A stretch of DNA of 64,000 nucleotides, taken from an uncultured Shewanella sp. (lineage in GTDB: Bacteria; Pseudomonadota; Gammaproteobacteria; Enterobacterales; Shewanellaceae). A program made the position numbers and the translations under genes. Below the pieces are notes generated by a model that worked only from the letters and a program-made list of their open reading frames with translations, was not told where the DNA came from and made no database searches. Below are positions 43,969-52,591 of this stretch, one piece after another (within the stretch, counting starts at the first letter, position 1; each line of letters starts with the position of its first letter). Location of the stretch: the NCBI RefSeq assembly GCF_947497935.1, contig NZ_CANMIO010000015.1, positions 1-64,000 of the forward strand, in the 5' to 3' direction.

Positions 43969-44155
43969 TGGTGTGACCTGTGTCATGAGCCATTTAAGGG
44001 CGTTGTTATACAGGCACTGTGTGGTAAATGCAAAAACTTGTGAAAGCGATTCGATTTTGAGCACTCAACAGATAAAAAAACTTAGTTAACAAAAATCCTT
44101 ATCGTGTATTCTAACGGCTGAATATAAAAGACTTTAATAATTACAATAAAAGTAA

Positions 44156-46039
44156 ATGCACAAGCCAATTCAATTATTGCTCATCCTTCTAGCCTTACTC
44201 ATAAGCTCGGTTAGCCATCATGCTGCTTCAGCCACTACGGATATCCAACGTGCAGATGAGCTACTCGACTTGCTCGACAGTGGTGTCGTTGAGGGAAATA
44301 TTGAGAAAAAGCAATACCTCGAAGAGCTCGTGCCCTTAGTGCCTAAAGGTGATCTTGCGAGGCAATTACGCTTAACTCGAGCCACCTGCTGGTCATATGA
44401 CATGCTGGATGATGCTGAAATTGATCAGGCTTTGTCATTTGCGAAACAGGCCTTAACACGTCCAGAGTTAGCTAACGCCCCCGATGATAAATTGGATTTA
44501 GAGCTTTGCTACGCTTGGTTTTCCGAGCAGAAAGGCGATGTTGATACTGCGCTAACCTATTATAACCGACTGGTCATTGAAGCCTACAGGTTAGAAAATT
44601 TGCGCCTTATGGCTGACGTTCGAATGATGCGCGGCTATTTAACTTCCTTTCAAGGCAATTATACCCAAGGGATTGAGGACTTAATGACAGCCCAAACTCT
44701 GTATAAAAGTTTAAATGTCACCGTTTGGGTGCAGCATAGCCTATATGAAATCGCGACCATATATCGCCGCTTAGGTGATCAAGAAAACGCTATCCGTTAT
44801 TACAACCAATTGTATAAGAGCCACATCGACAACAAGCAGTTTGACAAGGCCAATGTGGTGATCTCATCGATCGCAATTGCAGAAGAAGAGCGCAATAACT
44901 TTGCTCAGGCTAAAAAACTTTTCTTAGAAAGTTACCACTACTGGGACGCTAACGGTGAGAAGTTCAGAAAAGCTGGCGTAGCCGTGAACATGGTTGGAAC
45001 CTTAATCAAACTAGGAGAAATCAACCAGGCTCGCCAGTACCTAGATGAGGCGGTCCCTTTTATCACTCCGTCTGCGGAAGGCTTCTATAACTATATGCAG
45101 CTGTTTTATGCCCAAGTTCACTTAGAGCTTGGGGAGTTTTCCCAAGCCCACAAAAGCATCGCCTTAGCCCGAGCCGCATTTGAACGAGTCAAAAGTCTAC
45201 GAGGGTTAGTGCAAGTACAACTGGTCGAGAGCCAAATCTTTCTGATGCAAGATAACTGGCAAGCAGCCTATGAGTCTTTATATAAGTATATGGAGCTGCA
45301 TATGGAACTGGATAAAAAGCTATTCTCTCGTTACAACGCCGAGATGCGAACGCGTTTTAATGCCGAGCAGATAGAAGCCGAAAATCGACATCTAATTGAA
45401 AACCATAAGCTTAAAGAGCTAGAGTTAGCGATGCTGGAGCAGAACAAGGTTCAACAATGGATTATCATCTTTATGGGCAGCATAATCCTTATCATCATAT
45501 CGATTTTCACTTATAAGCAGTCGCAGAAGAATAAATTACTGTCTGCGTTAGCACTGACTGATGAACTTACTCAACTGCCTAATCGCCGCTACATCTACAC
45601 CCAAGCCCAAGGCTATTTTGAGTGCGCAACAAATAATCAGCAGGCTTTATCCTGTATTAGTTTCGATGCAGACTATTTCAAACTCATTAATGACCGATAT
45701 GGTCATGAAGTTGGCGACAAAACCTTAACGTTACTCGCCGATACCTGTAGAGCCGTACTAGGGACTCACTATGAAGCTGCGCGAGTGGGCGGTGAAGAGT
45801 TTCTCATTCTGCTGCCCAATACCGATAAGGCGCAAGCCCTTAAGGTTGCCCAAGTTCTGGTCAACCAGGTCCGTAATGCTGACTTTAGCCTTTTCCCTCA
45901 AGGGTTCTCGATAACGATAAGTGCTGGAGTCTCAAGCCTTAGCGATACTGACGATAAACTTTCTCAGCTGCTGAAACGAGCCGATGAGGCGCTTTATTTA
46001 GCCAAAAAACAAGGCCGGGACCAAGTTAAAATGATTTAA
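44156..46039 (+). CDS. diguanylate cyclase with periplasmic TPR region, paralogue 1
   Basis: A 627-residue membrane protein. Signal/anchor (1-25) followed by a periplasmic region of TPR-like helices (about 40-400: GDVDTALTYYNRLVIEAYR, YRRLGDQENAIRYYNQLY), a coiled coil, a transmembrane helix (about 435-455) and a GGDEF domain. The active motif is GGEEF at 545-549 (ARVGGEEFLILLP). No inhibitory RxxD I-site is present five residues before it. The substrate site FDADYFKLINDRYGH is intact, so it should make c-di-GMP. The sensor is probably for peptides or envelope proteins. A tandem paralogue follows. Confidence 0.9.
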   Translation: MHKPIQLLLILLALLISSVSHHAASATTDIQRADELLDLLDSGVVEGNIEKKQYLEELVPLVPKGDLARQLRLTRATCWSYDMLDDAEIDQALSFAKQALTRPELANAPDDKLDLELCYAWFSEQKGDVDTALTYYNRLVIEAYRLENLRLMADVRMMRGYLTSFQGNYTQGIEDLMTAQTLYKSLNVTVWVQHSLYEIATIYRRLGDQENAIRYYNQLYKSHIDNKQFDKANVVISSIAIAEEERNNFAQAKKLFLESYHYWDANGEKFRKAGVAVNMVGTLIKLGEINQARQYLDEAVPFITPSAEGFYNYMQLFYAQVHLELGEFSQAHKSIALARAAFERVKSLRGLVQVQLVESQIFLMQDNWQAAYESLYKYMELHMELDKKLFSRYNAEMRTRFNAEQIEAENRHLIENHKLKELELAMLEQNKVQQWIIIFMGSIILIIISIFTYKQSQKNKLLSALALTDELTQLPNRRYIYTQAQGYFECATNNQQALSCISFDADYFKLINDRYGHEVGDKTLTLLADTCRAVLGTHYEAARVGGEEFLILLPNTDKAQALKVAQVLVNQVRNADFSLFPQGFSITISAGVSSLSDTDDKLSQLLKRADEALYLAKKQGRDQVKMI

Positions 46040-46321
46040 GCTCGGCCACTTTCATCTTACGGCTGCAACAGGACAAATAATCACTGGCGTAAATCCTTAC
46101 CGCCAATATCAGACCTGCTATCTCATATAGCAGGTCCATCACCCATATCGTAATTTTTGTCTCTATTCATTCGCTATAACGCTGCTGCAAAGGCGGCCAT
46201 AGATACTTATATTTGGTCCTATTCTATGACATTGAACAACACTAAAGCTTGCCATACTTTATACTGTATAGTGTATAATTAATTCAGAATATCAATAACT
46301 TCTACGCAAAGTAGACATTAA

Positions 46322-48205
46322 ATGCCCAAGCTTTCTTTGTTAATACAAATCCTACTTTTTGTAAGCGCTCTTTCTGTGAGTAGTTTAGGCTTCGCTACAC
46401 AAACTAACACTCAAAAAGCAGATGAAATCTTTGCCATTATTGATAGTGGTACCATCAACAATTCCGAGTCCTATCAACTGCATCTAGCTCAGCTAGAAAG
46501 CCTAGTTGTGAAGAGTGACACCTCAAGATTTCTGCGCCTACAGCGGGCATGGTGCTGGTCATTTACCCCTTATAAGAAAGAACAAATTCCAACAGCCTTA
46601 GCATTTGTCAAACGCGCACTCACCCACCCTGAATTAGCTCAATACCCAAACCATAAGCTTGATCTAGAGCTTTGCCAAAATTGGTTTACAGAGAAGCATG
46701 GCAACGTAGAAGCTGCACTAACAGGTTATAACGAGATAATAGAAGAAGCCTATGCACTAGAGAATTTACGCCTCGTTGCCGATGCCAGAAATATGCGTGG
46801 CTTCTTGCGCTCTTATCAGGGTAACTTTACTCAAGGACTTGAAGACTTACTCATAGCTCATGCTTTATATCAAAATTTAAGCCTACCGGTTTGGGCTCAT
46901 AACAGCTTATATGATATCGCTACCAGTTATCGCCGCCTAGGCGAACACGAGAATGCTATCCGCTACTTTAAACGACTTCAAGACAACCATATTAAGAACA
47001 AAAATTTTGATGGTGCCAATGCGATATCAGTCTCTATCGCCATTGCCGAAGAAGAACAGGGCAATCTAGAAGTCGCAAAGAAGTTACTTAAAGAAAGTCA
47101 TGACTATTGGAAAGACAAGAAAAAAGAGTTAGAGCAAGCCACTGTTGGAGTGAATATCGCTGGCACCTTGATAAAACTCGGTGAGATATCTCAAGCTCGC
47201 CAATACCTGAATGAAGCCGAGCCGTTTATTCTCCCAACAGATACAGCATTTTACAGCTTTTTACATCTATTTCGCGCACAAATTTACCTCGCTGATAACC
47301 AACTGCCTCTGGCTCACAAGAGTATTAGCTACGCACGTACCGCCTTTAGCCGCGTGAAGAATATACGTGGATTGGCACAGTTGCAATTAGTTGAAAGCCA
47401 AGCCTTTCTCAAGGAGGAGGATTGGAAACAAGCCTATTATGCACTCTCTGAATATATGAGGTTGCATAAAGAACTCGATAGTAAGCAACTTTCAAGCTAC
47501 ACCACAGAGATGCGTACCCGCTTCAATGCTGAGCAGATTGAACAAGAAAACCGTCACCTTATAGAAAACCAGCGGCTAAGAGAAATAGAGCTGACCATGT
47601 TAGAGCAAAATAAACTACAGCAAGGGATCATCATCTTTCTAGGTGGTGTTATCATTCTGATAGTTTCTGTTTTTGCCTATAAACAAAATAAAAAAAACAA
47701 ACTCTTGTCTGCACTTACGCTGACGGATGATCTCACCCAACTTCCCAATCGCCGTTATATCTTCACCAAGGCTGAGACTTGCTTCGAACAGGCCCAAAGA
47801 ACTGAGAGCCCATTTTCAGTAATTACATTTGATGTCGACTACTTCAAGCTGATTAACGACAAGTTTGGTCACGAGGTCGGCGATAAGGCCTTAAAGTTCT
47901 TGGCGGATACTTGCCGCACAGTGCTTGCAACGCAAAATAAGACTGCCCGTATTGGCGGCGAAGAGTTTCTAATTATCCTGCCAGATACCGATTTAGCGCA
48001 GGCTTTTAAGATTGCTCAAGCCTTAGTTCATAGCGTCAGATATAGTGATTTCAGCCCATTCCCTGCAGACTTTAGCATGACTATCAGTGCTGGAGTCGCT
48101 AGCCTTAGCACTACAGATTGCAAGTTGTCGCAGCTCCTTAAAAAAGCCGACCAAGCCTTATACGTAGCTAAGAATGAAGGTCGTAACCAAGTTCGAATGG
48201 GCTAA
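46322..48205 (+). CDS. diguanylate cyclase with periplasmic TPR region, paralogue 2
   Basis: A 627-residue protein, the same length and domain order as the gene at 44156: exported TPR region, TM (about 435-455, GIIIFLGGVIILIVSVFAYK), then GGDEF with GGEEF at 545-549 (ARIGGEEFLIILP) and FDVDYFKLINDKFGH. No I-site. Many stretches are conserved (EMRTRFNAEQIE, NRHLIEN) while the sensor halves differ more. It is separated from paralogue 1 by 282 bp with a TATAAT at 46274 and no hairpin of note, so it probably has its own promoter. Confidence 0.9.
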   Translation: MPKLSLLIQILLFVSALSVSSLGFATQTNTQKADEIFAIIDSGTINNSESYQLHLAQLESLVVKSDTSRFLRLQRAWCWSFTPYKKEQIPTALAFVKRALTHPELAQYPNHKLDLELCQNWFTEKHGNVEAALTGYNEIIEEAYALENLRLVADARNMRGFLRSYQGNFTQGLEDLLIAHALYQNLSLPVWAHNSLYDIATSYRRLGEHENAIRYFKRLQDNHIKNKNFDGANAISVSIAIAEEEQGNLEVAKKLLKESHDYWKDKKKELEQATVGVNIAGTLIKLGEISQARQYLNEAEPFILPTDTAFYSFLHLFRAQIYLADNQLPLAHKSISYARTAFSRVKNIRGLAQLQLVESQAFLKEEDWKQAYYALSEYMRLHKELDSKQLSSYTTEMRTRFNAEQIEQENRHLIENQRLREIELTMLEQNKLQQGIIIFLGGVIILIVSVFAYKQNKKNKLLSALTLTDDLTQLPNRRYIFTKAETCFEQAQRTESPFSVITFDVDYFKLINDKFGHEVGDKALKFLADTCRTVLATQNKTARIGGEEFLIILPDTDLAQAFKIAQALVHSVRYSDFSPFPADFSMTISAGVASLSTTDCKLSQLLKKADQALYVAKNEGRNQVRMG

Positions 48206-48296
48206 TTGAGCTATAGATGGGGATACCTATTTATCCCCAATAACTGCTATCATTAATGGTTATACCAAGCCGATACTTTTAGCCAATAATAGGCCT

Positions 48297-49520
48297 ATGT
48301 CCGATATATCTTCACAACTTGCCCCTATCGATACCCTAACGCCCATTCAACTTGGCGAGTTAGCCCTAAACATTAAACAATGGGGCCAAGAGTTAGGCTT
48401 TGCGCAAATTGGGATTTGCGATACCGATCTCAGTGCCGAAGAGCCAAAACTTCAAGCTTGGTTAGACAAAGGTTATCACGGCGACATGGGCTATATGGCT
48501 AATCATGGCATGATGCGCGCGCGAGCTTATGAGCTACATCCAGGTACTGTGCGAGTGATCAGTGCGCGGATGAATTACTTACCGCCAGATGCCGGCTTTG
48601 CCTTTAATCTTAAAGACCCCGATTTAGCCTATATCTCTCGTTATGCAGGTGGACGTGATTATCACAAGATGATCCGCAATCGCCTCAAGAAACTGGGTGA
48701 TAGAATTGAAGCCGAATTAAAACGGCTTGGCGTCGATAAACCTAACTCTCGCCCTTTCGTCGACTCAGCCCCCATTTTAGAGCGCCCTTTAGCCGACAAA
48801 GCTGGCCTTGGCTGGACCGGGAAACACAGTTTATTGCTTAATCAAGATGCTGGCAGCTGGTTCTTCTTGGGGGAGTTATTAATAGATTTACCTTTGCCTG
48901 TCGATATTCCTGTGGCCGAAGGCTGTAATACCTGTGTAGCCTGTATCAAGTCTTGCCCAACCAATGCCATTATCGAACCATATATCGTCGATGGTAGTCG
49001 CTGTATCTCTTATTTAACCATTGAGCTGCAAGGGACAATTCCTGTTGAGTTTAGGGAGGCTATCGGCAACCGTATCTATGGCTGTGATGATTGCCAACTG
49101 GTTTGCCCGATTAACGCTAAGGCGCCTCTAACCGAGGAAAACGACTTCCATACTCGTGCTTCACTCAAGCAGCCTCGGCTACTTGAGCTATTTGCATGGA
49201 GTGAAGCTGAGTTTTTAAAGCTCACCGAAGGCAGTCCAATTCGACGCATCGGCCACCCTCGGTGGCTGAGGAATATTGCTATCGCCCTCGGTAATGCCCC
49301 TAGCAGCGAAGAGATCATTGCAGCACTCGAGACTCGCAAACTCTCCGATGAGGTGGATGAGATGGTGATAGAACATATTGACTGGGCCCTGAATCAGCAA
49401 CAACTAAAACTCGCCCAACAAAATGCGCAGCCAGAAGCTACGCATATTCATAAAACTCAAAGCCGCAAAACCCAAAGGGTGATCCGCAGCATTGAGAAGG
49501 GCTTACCGAGAGACGCCTAA
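48297..49520 (+). CDS. queG: epoxyqueuosine reductase QueG
   Basis: Cobalamin- and iron-sulfur-dependent enzyme that reduces epoxyqueuosine to queuosine in tRNA anticodons, the last step of the pathway. 407 residues. Two ferredoxin-type clusters are seen: CNTCVACIKSCP and CDDCQLVCP. Substrate/B12 domain marks: YHGDMGYMA, ISRYAGGRDYHK, RPFVDSAPILERPLADKAGLG and GWTGKHSLLLN. The C-terminal HEAT-like tail (HPRWLRNIAIALGNAP) is present. No tsaE or nnr gene is next to it, unlike in E. coli. Confidence 0.95.
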   Translation: MSDISSQLAPIDTLTPIQLGELALNIKQWGQELGFAQIGICDTDLSAEEPKLQAWLDKGYHGDMGYMANHGMMRARAYELHPGTVRVISARMNYLPPDAGFAFNLKDPDLAYISRYAGGRDYHKMIRNRLKKLGDRIEAELKRLGVDKPNSRPFVDSAPILERPLADKAGLGWTGKHSLLLNQDAGSWFFLGELLIDLPLPVDIPVAEGCNTCVACIKSCPTNAIIEPYIVDGSRCISYLTIELQGTIPVEFREAIGNRIYGCDDCQLVCPINAKAPLTEENDFHTRASLKQPRLLELFAWSEAEFLKLTEGSPIRRIGHPRWLRNIAIALGNAPSSEEIIAALETRKLSDEVDEMVIEHIDWALNQQQLKLAQQNAQPEATHIHKTQSRKTQRVIRSIEKGLPRDA

Positions 49521-49558
49521 CGCTTTTATTACTAAAGCATAAGCGCAGCTGTGCCAAC

Positions 49559-49771
49559 TTATGCTTTAGGATCTAAGGTGAAGCCCACTTTGATTGTCAC
49601 TTGCCAATGAGCAACCATACCTTCTTCTAAATGTCCTCGCGTTTCTACTACCTGAAACCATCTAAGATGCTTCAATGATTCATTTGCTGTAGCAATGGCA
49701 TTTTTTATGGCTTCATCTGAGCTAATTGGAGACGATCCTGCTAGTTCGATAATCTTGTAGGTATGGCTCAT
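49559..49771 (-). CDS. dodecin family flavin-binding protein
   Basis: A 70-residue protein with the dodecin fold: HTYKIIELAGSSPISSDEAI, then KHLRWFQVVETRGHLEE (with the flavin-stacking Trp near residue 38) and VAHWQVTIKVGF. Dodecins form a dodecameric shell that stores FMN or riboflavin derivatives and buffers free flavin. GGAG lies five bases before the ATG. Confidence 0.9.
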   Translation of the reverse strand: MSHTYKIIELAGSSPISSDEAIKNAIATANESLKHLRWFQVVETRGHLEEGMVAHWQVTIKVGFTLDPKA

Positions 49772-50103
49772 GTTGACTCCAACACTAATTAAGGTAATGA
49801 CCTTAATCAGTATAGAACAACATCAGTGTTAGTCAGTGTGAGCCAGATATTTTTGCCGTTAACTTTTAAAGCCGACACTGGCGTGCCCCCCATGCAGGTG
49901 AGCACCTATACCGACCCCTTATACTTAGCACTTACATTTAGATCGAGTTCTTAGACTTAAACACCTGCAGTAAACTTGAATACGAACCATGCAACAATGG
50001 TGCATGGCTAGCCATTCCAATCCTAAAGGCGCTTGGTGACCCTCTGGCCACAGCAAGAGCTCTTTCCTTTCGTTATCCAATCACAATAATTATGTGACCC
50101 GTA
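49772..50103. other. 332-bp gap, nothing recognised
   Basis: Only a CCATGCA-N7-TGCATGG hairpin (49987-50007) without a T run stands out. No gene, RNA or repeat was recognised. Confidence 0.4.
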
Positions 50104-50607
50104 TTAGTTGCTTACTTCGAAGCTACCCACACCAAAGTCGAATGTTTTAGCCAAGCGGTTCCAAGCATTAATTTGGATAACAGCCAGTGTCAGCTCGCTT
50201 ATCTCTTTACTAGAGAAGTAGTCCTTAAGGGCTATTGTCGCCTCTAGCAGACGCGTTTCTTCATGGGTTACGCCAGCATGGGGAAGATCTGTGAGCGCCT
50301 CGGCCCAATTTAATACCACACGCTCTTTCTGAGTGTAGTAAGGCGCTTCACGCCAGATAGACAGTGACGCCATTCTCTGAGCGGTTTCGCCTGCGGCAAG
50401 AGCCTCTTTAAAGTGCATATCGATGCAGTAGGCACAACCATTAATTAACGATACACGGTAACGAATAAGCTCGAGTAAAGCATGCTCTATCCCACAACTA
50501 TTGACATAGTTTTCTGTTTTTAGCATACAGCTCATCACGCCACTGGCGATTTCAGCACTCTCGAGCGGCGCAGTAATTGAAAGGTGTTGATTAGTTGATT
50601 GAGTCAT
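50104..50607 (-). CDS. AhpD/CMD-family (alkylhydroperoxidase-like) protein
   Basis: A 167-residue carboxymuconolactone-decarboxylase-family protein. Signature EHALLELIRYRVSLINGCAYC (CxxC with preceding RYR/N) and IDMHFKEA, the AhpD-like redox CxxC and following His. Typically catalyses peroxide reduction or acts as a redox partner. The start is set at MTQSTNQ (residue 21 of the longer frame). It is divergent from the LysR gene at 50736, a common regulator-target pair. Confidence 0.88.
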   Translation of the reverse strand: MTQSTNQHLSITAPLESAEIASGVMSCMLKTENYVNSCGIEHALLELIRYRVSLINGCAYCIDMHFKEALAAGETAQRMASLSIWREAPYYTQKERVVLNWAEALTDLPHAGVTHEETRLLEATIALKDYFSSKEISELTLAVIQINAWNRLAKTFDFGVGSFEVSN

Positions 50608-50700
50608 CTCTTGTACCTTGTTAATTGAATCGATTAATGGAACAACACCTATTATCCACAGATACAAAAAAGCTGGAATACGCGCAAAAACTGCTTTACC

Positions 50701-50717
50701 TTTGCATAAAACGCAAA
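50701..50717. promoter_or_regulatory. inverted repeat in LysR/AhpD-like gap
   Basis: TTTGC-ATAAAAC-GCAAA, which contains a T-N11-A with dyad arms, the usual form of an LTTR site. It sits close to the LysR start. Confidence 0.5.
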
Positions 50718-50735
50718 AGTAGATTGAGACAACTC

Positions 50736-51638
50736 ATGTTAAGTGCGATGCGGATCTTTATCAAAGTGGTTGAACTCGGAAGCTTCTCCAAAGCTGCCGG
50801 GGTACTCAATATGGCGCCCTCAAGTGTTGCCCGTAATATCGATAACCTTGAGCAAGACTTTAATGCTGTGTTACTCAAGCGCAGCACTCGGCAACTATTG
50901 CTCACTAAGGCCGGTGAACTTTTCTTGGAGGGGGCACGCAAGCTTGTTAATGATGAAGACGCACTGAAAATATCACTTTCAAAGCAGGATTCTCAGCCCG
51001 AGGGCATATTAAGGATTTCAGTATTTGAAGGTTTTGGTCGGGTAAAAATTTGCCCTCTACTGCCTGGTTTTTTAGCCCTGTATCCTAAGGTGAAGATTGA
51101 AATAGACTTAGATAATCAACTGGTAGATTTGCACTCTGAGAATGTGGATATCGCCATTCGCATTGGCAGTGCACAAGATTCGAGTCTAAACGCAAGAATG
51201 CTGATGAAGAACCAAACCTCGCTCTGCGCGAGCGCTAAATACTTGGCTCAATATGGCACACCTAAGAAGCCTGAAGAGCTGCAACAACATAACTGCCTAT
51301 TACTCGACCGTGACAGACAGCGTACCTATTGGCATTTCCGAAAAGGTAAACAATATAAGAAAGTCCCGGTGCAAGGTAACCTGACTTCCAGAGGTGGGAC
51401 GCCAATTCTAGAAGCGGCGATACATCACGGCGGCATAGTGCAACTGTCGAGTTGGATGATGGACGACTTAATCCAAGATGGCAGCTTAGTACGCTGCCTG
51501 TCCGACTGGTCGCCCTCATTATCAGAGCAATCCAGTGGGGATATCTATGCGCTCTATAGTGGCGGTAAACACATGCGGCCAGTCATCCGCGCCTTTATCG
51601 ACTATTTAGTGCAATCCCTTGCCAAAGCCACGAGCTAG
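50736..51638 (+). CDS. LysR-family regulator
   Basis: A 300-residue LTTR. HTH: AMRIFIKVVELGSFSKAAGVL, MAPSSVARNIDNLEQDF. The substrate-binding domain spans about 85-295 (GILRISVFEGFGRVKICPLLPGF, RGGTPILEAAIHHGG). The start is placed at ATG 50736, while 50748 is also possible; the frame is open further upstream but only in sequence of the promoter region. It is likely to control the AhpD-like gene at 50104. Confidence 0.88.
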   Translation: MLSAMRIFIKVVELGSFSKAAGVLNMAPSSVARNIDNLEQDFNAVLLKRSTRQLLLTKAGELFLEGARKLVNDEDALKISLSKQDSQPEGILRISVFEGFGRVKICPLLPGFLALYPKVKIEIDLDNQLVDLHSENVDIAIRIGSAQDSSLNARMLMKNQTSLCASAKYLAQYGTPKKPEELQQHNCLLLDRDRQRTYWHFRKGKQYKKVPVQGNLTSRGGTPILEAAIHHGGIVQLSSWMMDDLIQDGSLVRCLSDWSPSLSEQSSGDIYALYSGGKHMRPVIRAFIDYLVQSLAKATS

Positions 51639-51660
51639 AAAGTGTAAATTGACAAGCAGA

Positions 51661-52182
51661 TTAGGAAGCCAACCACATGCGCCACCAGATCCCTGGCAAG
51701 CTGGTAAAACCGCTTGTATATGACTGCAACCTCCCCTCCTTAATAATGATGAGTGTCGGTGTTACATGTACAGACCAATCGCTCGCGCTACGGTTATCCG
51801 CATCATTTATCACAGGAAAATGATAACCATGCTCCTGCATGTAATCATTAATTTCGCTATTCGAACCCGATGCAATTGCCACACTCACCACAGGGTAAAA
51901 ATTTGCAATTGATTCGACCGATGGGCTCACCGAACGACAAACTGGGCACCAAGTTCCCCAAAAATATACCAATACAGGCTCTTCGGCACTGAGCACTGTC
52001 ACGTCGATAGCCTCTCCAGTTAAAGAGAGACCTGATATTGATGGAAAGTTATTGACTTCAACATCACGGCTACGCCATTGATCTACAACCCAGGCTATAG
52101 CACTGAACATAACAATTAAAATCAGCAGCTGCTTTAGCCAGTAGGAGACGCGCTGTTTTATCGTCTGTTTCTTTATTGTCAT
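51661..52182 (-). CDS. membrane-anchored thioredoxin-like protein (TlpA/ScsD type)
   Basis: A 173-residue protein. One N-terminal membrane helix (about 16-34, YWLKQLLILIVMFSAIAWVV), then a periplasmic thioredoxin fold with the active site WCPVC (GTWCPVCRSVSP), the cis-Pro stretch VTPTLIII and a C-terminal helix. It resembles ScsD and other disulfide oxidoreductases whose partners are unknown. The start is set at ATG 52182 (GAAGAG upstream); a GTG lies four codons earlier. It is not in an obvious operon. Confidence 0.85.
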   Translation of the reverse strand: MTIKKQTIKQRVSYWLKQLLILIVMFSAIAWVVDQWRSRDVEVNNFPSISGLSLTGEAIDVTVLSAEEPVLVYFWGTWCPVCRSVSPSVESIANFYPVVSVAIASGSNSEINDYMQEHGYHFPVINDADNRSASDWSVHVTPTLIIIKEGRLQSYTSGFTSLPGIWWRMWLAS

Positions 52183-52591
52183 TCGTCTCTTCACTCTTTG
52201 TTCACTTAGCTTATCAGGTAAATACTATCGCAAAGGGAAACAGCACCGCGCGACAAATTGAGATAGGAAACTTATATGACCGGATATTTCATAAAATAGT
52301 TCATTGCTTCAGTTTATTGCTAAAGTTAATGATTAAATTAATCACATACACTCTGCGTCATAAGTAAATCTTTACCATAGAGTCCATAAAAAAGCGATGC
52401 ACCATCGTCTGATAGCACACCGCCTTAATAAATCGCTCTGTTACAGGGTTATGCCAAGTTAAATCAGTCTTTCTCAGTGCTTACAGTTAACGCTCGGCTT
52501 AATGCCGCTGTAAACCTGAAGATTGAAGCGCGATTTTCGCTCAGTAACTTATGATAGCCACAGAGCATTAGCTGCCTATGTTCAACAAATA
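52183..52591. other. 409-bp gap with possible metE terminator
   Basis: On the minus strand CGATG-GTG-CATCG with TTTTTT following (52388-52409) could end metE, but it lies about 190 bp past the stop codon. Nothing else was recognised. Confidence 0.35.

Noticed and set aside
49772..50103. Decayed gene in the gap
   Set aside because: No conserved protein fragment could be read in any frame.
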